A DNA stretch of 64,000 bases from Vicia villosa (GCF_029867415.1 NW_026705229.1:310001-374000), one strand, 5' to 3'; positions 23,002 to 38,521 are shown, counted from the first letter of the stretch. Translations and numbers: made by a program. Notes: generated by a model not told the origin, from the sequence alone.

Positions 23002-23564
23002 ATGTCGCATGAGGTAGTTCTTTTGGATACATGGGTTAGCATGTTTGGGTTGACTATAGTGACAAAAAGGTAACTTGTTAATTTGCTTTATTTTTTTCTC
23101 TTTCAATACAAACAATCCTTATTGATCTTGAATGCAGGTGTATGATACTTGGAAGAAAATGCGGCTTTCAAAAGGGAAAGAACATGAAGAATCAAAGAGA
23201 GAGTTAATCTCTATCTTTAGGACACTAGAGGAGACATTGAGTGACAGTTTTTTATGGTGGTGACACCTTTAGGTTTCTCGATATGGTTTGATTCCTTTTT
23301 ACAACTGGTTTTATACCTTTGAGACATATCATAAGGTAAGGTAACTTCAAATTTGAAATGGAGACTCCTAAGTTTTTGGCTTGGGGAAAGAGATGCATGG
23401 AGAAAGATAGTGTGTCAAAAACTCTTCCTCATTATGATAAGCTATATGACTTTTTTGTGAGCATCAAGAAAGCACTTGGACTGGATTTGAAGGAGTTTGT
23501 GAATTCAAGATTTCGGTATTTGAAAGTTAAATATGATATTGTAATAATTACTATTGTTTGCTAG
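23002..23564 (+). pseudogene. third-lineage tau GST pseudogene
   Basis: Exon 1 begins at 23,002 with MSHEVVLLDTWVSMFGLT, the start of a tau GST glutathione-binding domain. It then jumps straight to GACAAAAAG followed by GT, the usual exon-1 end (DKK, donor at 23,070). About 247 bp of the normal 315-bp exon is missing and the join is out of frame. The intron is 68 bp (acceptor AG at 23,136-23,137). Exon 2 from 23,138 (VYDTWKKM...) is recognisable to its end (AWGKRCMEKDSVSKTLPHYDK) but has at least three frameshifts. They lie around YGGDTFRFLD, after LDMV and after ETYHKV. It is more diverged from the intact genes than they are from each other. Not functional. Confidence 0.88.
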
Positions 23565-24712
23565 ACACTTGAGTGTGTCTACAATATAATATTTGGAATT
23601 AGGGAAGAATGAATGTTGTTATGGTTGTTGAATAAATCAATGATATTATCGGACATATGATTGTTTTCTGCAACTATGTTTTGAACACTATATATGTTGA
23701 TCGAAAGAATATGACATATAATTTTTTTCTGCATCACATTTAATTGTTTTGAGAAGTATATAAATTGGTATAGATCGAATGGAATGGATTTTCAATGCAG
23801 TGAGGTGAGTTTCCGGTACGACGGAGCAGAAATGAATATGTAAGATTAACACTACAACGCTTAAGTAAGTGGATAAGTGATAAAGTGGTAATATGAGTGT
23901 GTGAATGGGAGAATATTTGAAAGGGGCGCGAGTTGAACTTTATATAGTATTGAAAAATAAAATGCCCCCATAAGATGCGACTCATTACTCGAGTGGTCAC
24001 CCGATCGGATCAAATGGTGGGAAATGTGTTGGAGGTCGGGATCACCTATCTCGACGGGGATGAAGTATCACATGTTTTGTGTGTCATTATGTGTGACGCT
24101 TGTTGTATAGCCTTCCATCATGGGTCTGACGAATGGACCTAAACAATTGTTCCTCAAACCCTTGTTCTTACCCATAAAGCAAAGGCTTGTTATCCTTGAT
24201 TCCTTCACTTTTGCATTGCTCGTGGCAGATTCTGAGTCTGTTGAGGTTTATTGGGATGATCAAATGGTCCGTTCTTACATTAAAGCCTTTAGATTTTTGA
24301 ATGGCCGAGACCTAGCTGCAAGGAAATTTTTTAGCATCCTGATTTCCAGAGTCATTCTAGAGTATATGACAAACATTTTCTTTTTGTTGACATCGGGACA
24401 AAGATGGTTTGAAAGGACCAGGAATTCCTTGACTTGTCCACCCAGTATATTTGGGTGGACGTCGAGTTAGGGGAAACAATTTCTGTTTTTAGCATTGCTC
24501 AAAGTTTAGAAAGTGCCCATCTGGACGTGGGTCCATGTTTTGATTGGTCTGTCTCTCATGTTGATCCGGGAAGAGGTTATGCAACTCTTTTGACACGTGT
24601 TTAATACCCTTTCATGAGTATTTGTTTTTCAAGTTAAGACTTAGGCTTCCCTTCAACAATTTTGAAGTGAAAGTATTATATCACTTGAAAATCACTCATT
24701 TTCAGCTTCACT
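23565..24712 (+). other. unassigned stretch with one 116-residue open frame
   Basis: The open frame 24,120-24,470 (plus) contains VEVYWDDQMVRSYIKAFRFL and RDLAARKFF. I do not recognise it. The style, without introns and amid retroelement debris, suggests a transposon remnant. Around 24,000-24,060 the locally GC-richer text (GATCACCTATCTCGACGGGG) looks like retroelement gag-region DNA. No confident function. Confidence 0.35.
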
Positions 24713-25390
<678 letters not shown>

Positions 25391-25613
25391 AAAAAACAAT
25401 TGAAGTAATAGTAAGGGATACTACTATGCATAATGATTTCTTTGAGACTAACACTCACAAGTTTTCCAAGCCTTTCCTACTTAAAGCACAAAGCTTGAAA
25501 CATCAAAGTGCCTTTTTATTACATAATTATTCTATCAAAAAGCTTAAAACATCTGAAATCATTTCTTGCATGTTTTGATTCTTGGCAAGAATGGCATGCA
25601 TAATAAAAATGAC

Positions 25614-27599
<1,986 letters not shown>

Positions 27600-27600
<1 letters not shown>

Positions 27601-28279
27601 ATTCCTCGAGTTCCCCGCCCCTTGAGCTTCCTCTATCTCTCCGATCTTGAGTTCTTCTTCATAGTTTATGTATGGCAAGGCCTTCATTAACATATCACTT
27701 AGGCTTTTCTCCCTCTTCTAGCCCTAGCCTTTTGCTTAACATGCAATCCGCCAGCATCCCTTTCTTGAATATCCAACACTTCAATTTTTCATTTATCCCT
27801 TTAATTTCTATCGTCGTCTTAGTAAATCAGTCTATGTGTTCTCGCAGGGTTTCTATTATATTTTGTTGAATTATACTAAGTATAGCTATTATAATGAGTT
27901 GTTAGTTTGAAGTGGTCAAATAAACAGTAAAGAAGTCACAAATCTCCTTTTAGGAATTTATGCAACCGTCATGGAAGGTCTTGAACCACATCATATGATC
28001 TCCTTTGAGAGTCTGTACAATCAACTTATATTTCACAACTCCACGGGCATGGTAGTAGTCAAGCATGGTGTCAATATGCTCAATGTGTTCTTTCAGATCT
28101 CTCATGCCATTGTAGATGTCAAACTTTGGATGTTTCTTGAGGGATTTTGGGTTCCTACCGTCGAGGATGTGCCTAAAGAGATTACTTCTCTTCCAATCAG
28201 GAACATATACTTCAGCGTCACATAAAGCCCCTCTTCGAAAGTGATGTGATGATGATCTGTAGGAACGGTAACTCCTCAT
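27600..28279 (-). pseudogene. Ty3/gypsy gag fragment
   Basis: On the minus strand from 28,279: NPKSLKKHPKFDIYNGMRDL, then KEHIEHIDTMLDYY and LIVQTLKGDHMMWFKTFHDG. This is the usual opening of a plant gypsy gag core (start of the domain, then WF-type helix). After a stop at 27,950 the homology continues in other frames (ETLREHID, IEIKGINEKLKCWIF, KKGMLADCM) to about 27,640. Several frameshifts and stops. No pol is attached. Confidence 0.65.
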
Positions 28280-30290
28280 TGGAGTGTGTCTATCACATCT
28301 TCCTCTGGAATCATATGGAGGAGTTTGTTGTTCTCGATTCTTGATAGGGTTAAGCGATCTAGATGTTCCTCCGCATGGAGAAACATCGTCAACATTTATC
28401 CATTATGGTGCGACTCTTTAGTTGTCATGTAAAGCTACTCCACGTATACAGTGGACCCTAGGGAGAACATGCAGTAAATTCTCTTTGATCTGGAGCAGTA
28501 TTTTAGTCAAGAAGTGTGAATCGTGTCGATGTACCAGGTTGTAAACACTATTGAGTTAGCCCCTTGCATGCCTAAGTTGGCTTTCAATTGTTGGAGGCTC
28601 TAAAGCATTTCTTGTTCGGGGATTTATTATGGTATAAGAGGTTGATTTTAGGTTTTTCTATGAACTAGTTGTTGTCAAGATTGAAAGTTTAGGAGAACTT
28701 GGAACCTGCTCTAGTCGATTGTCGGAGGAACTGGATTTGAGAGAGTAGAAGCAGAAGAAAAAGTAACCAAGACCAGACTGTCTTTGACTGTAGGAGTAAT
28801 TCGCACCTATATCTTGGGACTAGGAATGTTGACTTTTGTTTCACTTGTGTTGGGCAACTAATCGAGTAGATTTCGATCCTGTCGTGGCTTTCACGAGATT
28901 GATTGATTGTTTGAGCAAAAAGAAGATAAGTTGATGTTGCTTTATTGTGGTAGAGAAACGATAATTTCTCGCAGAGATTCAAGGAAATCAATTATTGATT
29001 CCCATAGACAGCGTCAATGTTCTATTAGAGAACTTGGAATAAGAAACGAGATTGTAGTGAGATGTTTCATTGCAGTGATGATTTTTTTTTTATACATAGG
29101 AATGGAGTGGCCTATAAGGTTAGCACTCCAAAGCCTGCAACAGTGAAGTATTCAAGAAGCAAATTAGAGTGAAAGTGGAAAAAATACCTAAAATTGGTGC
29201 TTGTGGAGCTTATATAGGTTGAGCAGTTAAAATTACTCTTGTTTAATCCTACGTGTTGAACGATTCGGTGTTTTATTAGATATGACAATGGTAGATATGT
29301 CGGAGTTAGGGATCATATGCTTCATGATTAGCCGAGGTCTCACATGCTTTTGATTTTCATTTGAATCTTTTGTATTGGGTCCACAAATTAGACATTTGTC
29401 CATGGGTCTTGCGGACGATCTGGAACAAATAATACACATTCACTTTAAAGTTTAAGGTATTAGGTGTATTTATTTTTCATGTATAGTGTTCAACATATAT
29501 TCTTTCATCTAATGTAGATCTTTTTCGTATGGCATGTTAAGGAGTTTAGAGATCCTATATTAGTGTGGATCAACACATTATTTTAAAAGCAATAACTTTA
29601 GTGAGTTGAAAATTATACCTTCATCCAAAATCTTACGACATTAGGTATTTTGATTCTCACTTATAAAGTGTTTAACATTTATTTTTTCATCTAATATAAC
29701 AATTTAACTCACTTGACAAAACACAACATCTCTAGTATGAGTCTCTATGCATCCTTGATCCAACATTGGAAATCTCTCTTATTCCTTTACAAAGTCGAAT
29801 CAAGATCTAATACCATTGTCGAAGAGCTTAGGGGAGCATACATTGGTTTGGATTAACACATTTGGGTAAAAGTAACCATATAAGTTAGTTGAACATCAAA
29901 CTCAAAGACATACTGTGATAATAAAAAAACTCAAATTAATTTTTTATGTTAATACTAATACTGTACTTTTTTTCTTTAAAAAATAAATGAATATTCATGT
30001 TCATATTCATAATCATAAGACTCTTACCTATTCTATTAAAATAAAATTTAAAAATAAAATTATTCATAATTATGATTCATATTGCCACATGCCATGGCTA
30101 TTGCCTGCCACCTTGCCCATAGTTAAATACATATGCCCCTGAATAACTTCGAATCAATAGACGGCAAGGAAAAGAGTGCGGCAACCAAGGATTCCAACAT
30201 TGAGAATAAGGGGCCTAGCAGCCCTAGCGGTGTCCAACAGGGTAAATCACTAGTCTAGAGGTAGAATAACACATATGCTAAATCTACTAG
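28280..30290. other. retroelement-derived sequence with a shared GST-upstream block
   Basis: No intact gene. 28,280-29,450 is probably gypsy 5' internal/LTR sequence. Two approximate direct repeats (ATTAGGTGTATTTATTTTTC / ATTAGGTATTTTGATTCTCA) lie about 180 bp apart at 29,460 and 29,641. At 30,081-30,113 the text CACATGCCATGGCTATTGCC matches the inverse of 53,691-53,725 upstream of GST copy 4, in the same orientation relative to the GST genes. Confidence 0.45.
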
Positions 30291-31440
30291 AGACACGTGC
30301 TATCGTTGTAATGGAAGAGGTCACAAATCAAATTTTTATCCAACAAGGAAGAGGAAGACGAAGAGGAAAGAGTAGCACGTGCAGTTGAGAAAGATGAATA
30401 TGGAAGGGTTGAGTTTGCAGATGTAGAATCTAATGAGAGGATAAATTTTGTGTTGGATAGAATTTTACTATCATCCAAAGATGAAGGAAAGCGCAAGAAT
30501 TTGTTTAAAACACAATGTTATATCAAGAATAAGGTGTGTAATCTGATTGTGCATATTGGCAGCAAAGAGAATCTAGTGTCACGGAAATTGATAGATTATT
30601 TGAAGTTATCCACAAAACTCCATGAGAAGCTATACACCGTCAGTTGGATAAACAAGGGCTCTCAAATTCGAGTAACACTAGCATGTAGAGTTCTTATCTT
30701 CATCGGAAAGCATTATAGAGAAGAGGTACTTTGCGATGTTCTTGATATGGATGTCTGTCATATTTTACTTGGTAGACCTTGGTAGTTTGATAATGATAGT
30801 ACTAATCGAGGATGGCATAATGTGATTATGTTTACATGGGGCCTATGGTTCACGTTTTTCACTTTGATAATAACCTAGGAGGAAAGAAGTTTAGTTTCTT
30901 GGCGATGACACAGAGTGAAAACGAGCTTGATGAGGCTGTTAAAGAAACTGAATTTTTCTGTCAAATAGTGAGTAAAGGGCTGATGAGTGTTGAAAATGAG
31001 GAAACAACAATTCGAGAAGAAGCAATAGGGATTCTACTGGATTTTAAGAAATTGACCGCAAATGAGTTATCAAGAGATTTGCCTTCTATGCGTGATAAAT
31101 GTCAAAAAGTTAAAGCTTTCAATATGGAAGACAATGTGATGGTGTTTTCTGCGTAAGAAGAGGTTTCCAATTGGTACTTACAACAAGTTGCAGCCACAAA
31201 AGTATGGACAATTCAAAATGACTTGGAAGATCAATGATAATTCTTATGTGGTAGCTCTCCTGTATTTCATAAATATATCCAATACTTTTAATATTGTTGA
31301 CATTCATGAATATCAAAAAGACGGGACTTTTTATCAAGAAGAGAATTCGGTGTCGAATTCTTCAGAGGTGGAGGAGATTTATGTAGATGGAATTTTTAAG
31401 CCATCCAAGTTTGTTTCAAGCCCAAAAATAACACTTTAAT
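30291..31440 (+). pseudogene. chromovirus-like Ty3/gypsy remnant: zinc knuckle, protease, then integrase tail
   Basis: Near 30,291-30,345 DTCYRCNGRGHKSNFYP is a gag zinc knuckle with its last Cys changed to Tyr. The ORF 30,450-30,785 is a retroviral-type protease region: the usual catalytic Asp-containing IDGGS-like site reads VHIGSKENLVS, followed by DMDVCHILLGRPW. Further on, after a stop, comes LTANELSRDLPSMRD, normally just ahead of reverse transcriptase. Within a few residues this passes into KVKAFNMEDNVMVF and, after a frameshift, KKRFPIGTYNKLQPQKYGQF and INISNTFNIVDIHEYQ. Those are the C-terminal end of integrase. RT, RNase H and the integrase core (over 2.5 kb in a complete element) are absent. 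Clearly inactive. Confidence 0.75.
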
Positions 31441-31720
31441 ATCTTCGACAATTTTCTATTTTATTTCTGTTTTGGATTAAAAAATTATTACAGTTATTTT
31501 TCAATTTTATTTGTGTTTTGGATTAAAAGCCCGTTAGGATTTCTTTGATTTTGTATTAAAAAAAATTGCGTGAGTCAAAGATCATCTTTTTAGATAATAA
31601 AATTTAGTATTTTCATTATCTTGTGGATTATATAGTTTACCTAATAGCTTTTTCGCTTGCAATCTTGTGCTCTTATTCTAGGTTTAGCGCTTGTTAATCT
31701 CTAAGGTTTCTGATTGCGAC
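31441..31720. other. short 3' flank of the gypsy remnant
   Basis: Nothing coding. Two copies of the phrase TTTGTTTTGGATTAAAA-like text occur at 31,470 and 31,510. Confidence 0.4.
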
Positions 31721-31725
31721 ATATA

Positions 31726-31804
<79 letters not shown>
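31721..31804. repeat. (AT)n/(AC)n microsatellite
   Basis: About 70 bp of AT followed by a short AC run, ending at the MITE edge. Confidence 0.95.
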
Positions 31805-31805
<1 letters not shown>

Positions 31806-32047
31806 CCCTTCGGTCTTATTTATAAGAAAAAGTCTTCTAAATTTTTTGCCCTTAAATATAAACAAAAGTTAACAAATTATCTTTGCATTAATTACTTAAT
31901 ATGATTAGTAGATGATAATTTAATTAAGGGTGTATTAGTAATTGTATTATGTCTTTTACATGAAATCAAGAAAATTAAATGCACTTAACTATCATTCTTA
32001 ATAAACGTGAAAATTATCTTTTTTACTTATAAATAAGACCGGAGTAG
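31804..32047. mobile_element. Stowaway-like MITE beside an AT microsatellite
   Basis: Ends are CTCCCTTCGGTCTTATTTAT and the inverse of ATAAATAAGACCGGAG. The CTCC-start and TA-rich target fit Stowaway/Tc1-mariner MITEs. About 244 bp, no coding capacity. Confidence 0.7.
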
Positions 32048-32228
32048 TATATTTGATGACCAATTAAGGTTCCCATTATTTTGAAATGAGTCATCCTAAC
32101 ATCCCTTCATATTTTAGGTTATATTGATTTAATTAATATTAATTTTTAAATAGAAAATTAATAAATCTTTTAACTTTATTTGATCACTTAACAATTAATA
32201 CACTTAATTTGAAAAAATAATTAAAATA

Positions 32229-32284
32229 GCTAAAATTAAGTATAAAAAAAATATTTCAATAATCTTCTACTTGAGTAATGTATC

Positions 32285-32379
<95 letters not shown>

Positions 32380-32464
32380 GCTCACATAATAATTATTAGA
32401 ATATTAAAATAATAATTAAGTATAAAAAAATATTTCAACAATCTTCTGCTTGAGTAATGTATTT
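32229..32464. repeat. duplicated 52-bp block around a second (AT)n microsatellite
   Basis: The phrase TTAAGTATAAAAAAA followed by TATTTCAATAATCTTCTACT occurs at 32,233-32,281 and again, slightly diverged, at 32,412-32,460. Between them is (AT)n at 32,289-32,376. Confidence 0.85.
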
Positions 32465-33168
32465 TAATAATTATATCAGAGTTTTTTAGGCGTGCATTTG
32501 AATGCTATGTATATTTGCATTTCAACTATACCATTTGGTTCACCTCATATGTCAATAATGGAAGTGCCATGATTATCGTACCTGACGTAAAACATGATAA
32601 AACCCCAATGACCACCAGATCAATGCACTTGATGACATAGATTAATATGGTTGAGCGGCATGGAAATTCCATGCAATGTAATCTCTAAATCATGCATATT
32701 TCTAACTCGTCTTATTGAAGCCTTTATTGTGATCAAACTAAAGTTTCTCAGGTGAAATTAAAATTTCAATATTTGCACACAAAAAAATTGACATTATAAT
32801 AACAATAATACCTCATAAGTTTTTATTTCTACAAAAAAAATCAAACATAAAATTTGTACCAATATATAAAACATAAAAGAAATAAGGAAAAGACTCCCAT
32901 TAATTCAAGGAAATCTCAAAATCTAGACTCTTATGATCAACATTCCCATGAAAAGGTGTAGGTGTCAAACGTTTGTTTAGTGGATCATCTAACATTCACT
33001 ATTACGAAATACATATTTCGTCACATCGTCTCACTTTAGCCATTTAATCAACTGAAGTAATAACTCATCTTAGGCGCTTTTATTTGTTGTTATTTATTAA
33101 AATACTTTTTTACCACGGTCCAGTCTAACAACTATGGTGATAGGTTAACAAGTGAAAAGCTTCGAATC
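32465..33168. other. no gene recognised
   Basis: AT-rich intergenic text, without ORFs or repeats that I can identify. Confidence 0.5.
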
Positions 33169-33171
33169 TCA

Positions 33172-34729
33172 CACTACAACAAATAACACATTTCACCTCA
33201 GACGTGAAATGCATTTAACCTCGGGTAAAGAAGCAAGGTAATGAATGGTATCATGAAAAGGTTTTACTTTACTCCTCGGTTAATATAAAATTTAGGGCTT
33301 AAGTTATATGTATATGGGTCCTAACCCCAGCATCTGCATTTTAATTATTTTCAAAACTAGCACAACAAACCTCTAAGTTTTTTTATAAAACAGAGAGATG
33401 AAATAGATTTTTTTAAACTCGTTACATTGTTACACAAAATATTAATAAATTAATTTGCTACCAAACTATTTTGTTTACCCAGAATATTAAATTGTTTACA
33501 TAGAAAAAAATTAATTTCCCGAAGATTTAGATTTTAGATCTTCAAACCATATAATTTAGGGGTAGAGCAAATGATGGATGCAGAATATTCTCTTGGGTTT
33601 TTGCTTGTATTTGTTTATGAAATAAAACAAAAAAGGTCTTAAATAAATAAATGATTTTCTGCTTAAATAAATATATAAGAACACAAATCTTAAACTCAAA
33701 TAATTTTCTGCTATTGCAATCTATCATAAAGATATTTTTCATGGAAAATCTTAAAGTGGTGGATGTAAATAGTTTCAAGCGTTTCATGATGCTTCACAAT
33801 GGAACTCAGAATGCTCTTTTTGATATTCATAATGTTTTTATAATAGAAGTTTTTATGTTTCAGGCGGATCACTAATGGTAGTGTCTTGAGCATTGATAGT
33901 CATGAAATGAACGTCAAAAATTTGTTTAAAAACGGTGATAAATATGATCAATAATTACGCCAAAATTATTCCTTCAGTTTTGACAATAACTGAAGTAAAA
34001 TATGTTTAACCCTCGGCTTTAGAAGAAAACCAAGGTAAATTTTTTTTTTTAAGATTTACATTGTTTACACGGAATATTAAACAAATTCAGATTCGTCATC
34101 GTCGCTGTAATTCAACTTTTTTTGCATATCTTGTATGCATCCAACTTCTAATCTTTTCAAAGGTTGAATATCTTCTTTGTTTAACCTGAAGTTGAAAATT
34201 ATTTTATGCACTTGCAATCTATCATAGAGAATTTTTCCAACTTTCTTTAACTAAGCGTTGTTCGAAGAATACAACAACAACAACATCAACACCATTATGT
34301 GAGATAGATTGCAATGGCAGAAAAAATGTTTTGTTCAAAGATAGAAGAACAATGAAGATTTTTCTGTCATGCAATATATTTCAAAGAATGATGCATACGA
34401 GTTTGGGGCACATATAAGTATGGATTAGAGTAAGATCCGTTTAACGAGTAATTTTATAGTAAATTTGATTAATTTATCCCTCGATTATTATGAAAACCGA
34501 AGAGATATATCATTAAGTTTACATTTATAAAGAAATAAAAACATAAATTGCAATAGTTGATATTCGAAGCGTGTCCTAAGTTGATTTTCCCCTTAGTTAT
34601 ATTAAAAACCGAGAAAATATGTTGTTTTTATTTTTGAAAAATAATAAAATATGGCACGCCTTAACGTTATATTTTATTTTTTTTACTGAGGTAAAAGTTT
34701 TATTATGAAATATATTATTTGAAGTAGTT
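33172..34729. mobile_element. non-autonomous CACTA-like transposon (element A)
   Basis: Left end CACTACAACAAATAACACAT at 33,172; right end the inverse of (A)ACTACTTCAAATAATATATT at 34,729, its outer base mutated. The 3-bp target duplication TCA is on both sides (33,169-33,171 and 34,730-34,732), as expected for CACTA elements. Subterminal CCTCGG/CCGAGG motifs recur. No transposase. Interior text is shared, inverted, with element B at 48,352-50,306. Confidence 0.78.
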
Positions 34730-34732
34730 TCA

Positions 34733-35449
34733 GCACTAATAATTTTTTATTTTTCATTATCCAAAGGTGTGTCTCCTATATTTATATTTATATTAAAATT
34801 AAACTAATTTTTACCTCGATGTAAAAAAGCAAACGTTGTAAAATGTACCTCAATAACATACTTAAAGTGTGCTAATTATAGATATTTTATCAGAGTTGCT
34901 AATAACAATCGTGCTGAAAAGTATTACTTATATATAAGCTAAACTTTGTAAACATACTTGATTTATCATTTTTTAAGTTTGCTTAATCTTGAGAAAATTT
35001 TGGCATAATCCTCTCAATTTTATGATCCGTTTTCTTTATATTTATGCATCGCATCAATGGACGGCAAGTTTACAAATAATTCTAGGACACACAAAACATG
35101 GCCACAAATTGATATTTCTAAGAATAAGACAACTTAACACCTATTCACTTCCTAACCGCCCATCTTAATGTTCACAAGGATAATTCTACTCTTAGGACCT
35201 ACACAATTAATAGAGTTCACGGATGGATTTTGGAGTGTCATCACATTTGTCTATTTCATAGACTTTTTATGGCCTTGTGTACATTTTTGTGTCATCCTAT
35301 ATACCTCTAAGTATTCTTAAATTATGAATTCATACAACTTTGATTTATGCACCTATACCTAAAACAATTAGACAAAGAAATCAACAGCACACATGAATGT
35401 CATTTTGTCATTTTGGACTAGAAGAGAGGAAACCTACTGTGATAAATTT
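34733..35449. other. 3' flank of the type-B GST pseudogene
   Basis: No gene. 35,165-35,209 is the inverse of 57,781-57,823, the sequence downstream of the intact type-B gene (shared ATTGTGTAGGTCCTAAGA...TATCCTTGTGAACATTAA). Exon 2 should lie here but is absent. Confidence 0.7.
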
Positions 35450-35733
35450 ATCACAGTTGTACCATTATACTGAGTATAGGATCTTTGATAAGGATATGAT
35501 GGAAACAAAGGAGACATTTTATTCCAAACTTGATCAATATAATCAACTATATTTAGTGACCCATATATGGATTTTTCCCTTGTGAATTTGGATTCATTTG
35601 CAAGAGTAATAGACTCATGTTGCTAAAATCCTCTTCTTTATCTCATACTTTATACCTTTTCATCTAGTACAATTAAGACCCTCCTGCCATAAAGACTTGG
35701 CCAAAAATTGAACAGAAACACCTCATCTGCCAT
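35450..35733 (-). pseudogene. type-B tau GST pseudogene (exon 1 only)
   Basis: ATG at 35,733 on the minus strand, preceded by a leader like the intact type-B gene's (TATCTCAGCA). It reads MADEVFLFNFWPSLYGRRVL and then a one-base loss breaks the frame. Homology continues in shifted frames through ...SLNIVDYIDQVWN and SPLFPSYPYQRS. Stops, at least two frameshifts and a deletion over the [10 protein letters not shown] region disable it, and exon 2 is missing. The promoter block up to about 35,850 (TATATATTGACAACACC-like, inverse) is still similar to 56.57-56.68 kb. It lies just downstream of the intact type-A gene at 36.1-36.9 kb. Confidence 0.88.
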
Positions 35734-36112
35734 TGCTGAGATAGACGACCTGTGAAGTTGGATGCAGAAATGAATAAATGAATGGCTAAGGTATTGGTTG
35801 GTGGTGTTGTCAATATATAAAAAATATTGAGAATCATTAAAACAAGAGCAACAACAGTTACTAAAATCATAAATACTTTCACATTACACCATGCATATAA
35901 CAATGCATAAACAGAACAAACAGATCAAACATCAATCACAACTCACAAGTTTTTCCAAACCTTTCCTACTAAAAAACCATAAAGCTTGGCACATCAAAGT
36001 GCCTTTTTATTACATAACTATTCTATCAGAAAGCTTAAAACAACTGAAACCATTTAGTGCATGTTCTGATTCCCTACTAGAAGGTAGCACAAACTCACTG
36101 TTAATATCCAAC

Positions 36113-36897
<785 letters not shown>

Positions 36898-36953
36898 TTA
36901 GTGTGGAAGATGTAATGAGTGGCTGTGATAAAAGAAAACAAGGGTTAGAAGAG

Positions 36954-36961
36954 TATTTATA
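36954..36961 (-). promoter_or_regulatory. TATA box of GST copy 2
   Basis: Minus strand CTCTATAAATAC context, 93 bp before the start codon, like copy 4 at 55,050. Confidence 0.7.
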
Positions 36962-37108
36962 GAGTGAGATTTGGAATGAAAAAGAGTGTAGATGTGAAGT
37001 TTGTGGAGTGTAGAATATTGAATAGAATAATCACTTAAATGTAGAAAAAACGTGATTTTGCAACTGGGATACCGACAACATTGTAGGAGAAATCTAGACT
37101 TTTATCAG

Positions 37109-37799
37109 TAGGGGTGGACAAATATTATCCGTTTGATTTAAACAGATCGATCCATTGATTATTTTTTGCAATCGGATCAGATTGGATGTTAGGTTGATTC
37201 AATTGTTTAATTTGGATATTATAGAATTATTTCGGCCGAGCTCGGATGATTATTTTGGATCTATCAAAAACTAAATTCGACTGAACTCAATTAATATTTA
37301 TTTTATTTATTTTTATTAAGGCCACATATTATAAAAATAAAATTCACAATATTGTTAGATTATTATCATTTTTATAATTTAACGATAACGTTGTTATCAC
37401 AATAATATAAGAACATGCACTATAAAATTTTGAATGTTATTTAGTTTGTAGTTTAGAGTGTGATAATAACTAAAATAATGCCAATAATATTAAAAATGTT
37501 ATCACATAATAATAATCAATAATAAAAATAGTTATTCTTTAAATATTCTAAAATTTTGTTTATGTTCTTACAATTAAAAAATGAATATGTGAAATTTTAT
37601 AAAAAAATAGTCATTTTAATGAATTTATTCCAATAAATATTAAACCGATAAAATACATCCAACTTATCCGCTTAACCGAATTTGATGAAAACCGAAATTT
37701 ATTCAGTCGAAATTGGGTCATTAAAAAAAACTGCAGTTTACGTCGGATTTAAGTTTTAGGGCCGATACCAACCTAAATCGATCGATTGTCCACCCCTAG
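37109..37799. mobile_element. hAT-like MITE or deletion derivative (690 bp)
   Basis: Ends TAGGGGTGGACAAATATTAT and inverse of CGATCGATTGTCCACCCCTA share a TAGGGGTGGACAA inverted repeat. No coding potential. TIR type suggests hAT; a clear 8-bp target duplication was not found. Confidence 0.7.
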
Positions 37800-38521
37800 T
37801 TACCTGTACGTTCCAAGATAAGCGAAAAATTACTTCTTTTTTTACAAAATTAAAATTACTATTCACATATATCGACATTGATCTTTATAATTTTGACTTT
37901 TTAATATTTTTATATTCTCTGTGGTAAAACAATTTTGGTTAATGATATATAAATTTTTTGTTAATACTATATAGTTGGATTAATAGGTGTTTTGACAAAA
38001 AATAAATAATATGAACGGAGAAATAAAATTGGTTAACTGGATGTAATATGTTGGTTAATATAATTTATAATAATTTGATTAATGAGTGTTTGACATAAAA
38101 AAATAAATAAGGTTGATTAATGCAATTCATAATTTGACTAATAACTTTTAAAAAAAATGAAGCAGGAAATAAAGTTGGTTAATGGGGTGTAAATATTAAT
38201 TATTGTATTTCACAATTTAAGGGAGAATTTAATTAATATTATATATTTTATTAGTTAACGAAGTAGTGAAGTTGGTTAATGCGTTATAAATAAAATAGAT
38301 GGTTAATATCATATATTTTTTTGAATAATGCAATGTTAAAGTTGGTTAATAACAAAATCATATATTTGTGTTATAAAATAAGTTTTGAAAAAAAATTATA
38401 CATAATATATATTTTTTATTTTCAAAGAGTTTGCAAAAATAATATAATGTTTACCGTATAAATACGGTGAACAGTACATAATATCAAATTTGACTGTAAA
38501 ACCTAGTGTCAACGTAGCATT
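37800..38521. repeat. AT-rich region with diffuse GTTGGTTAAT repeats
   Basis: No gene. The phrase (A)GTTGGTTAAT(G/A) or close variants recurs about eight times between 37,930 and 38,360 at irregular 40-80 bp spacing, with TAATATNATATATT text between. It may be a decayed minisatellite. Confidence 0.55.
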
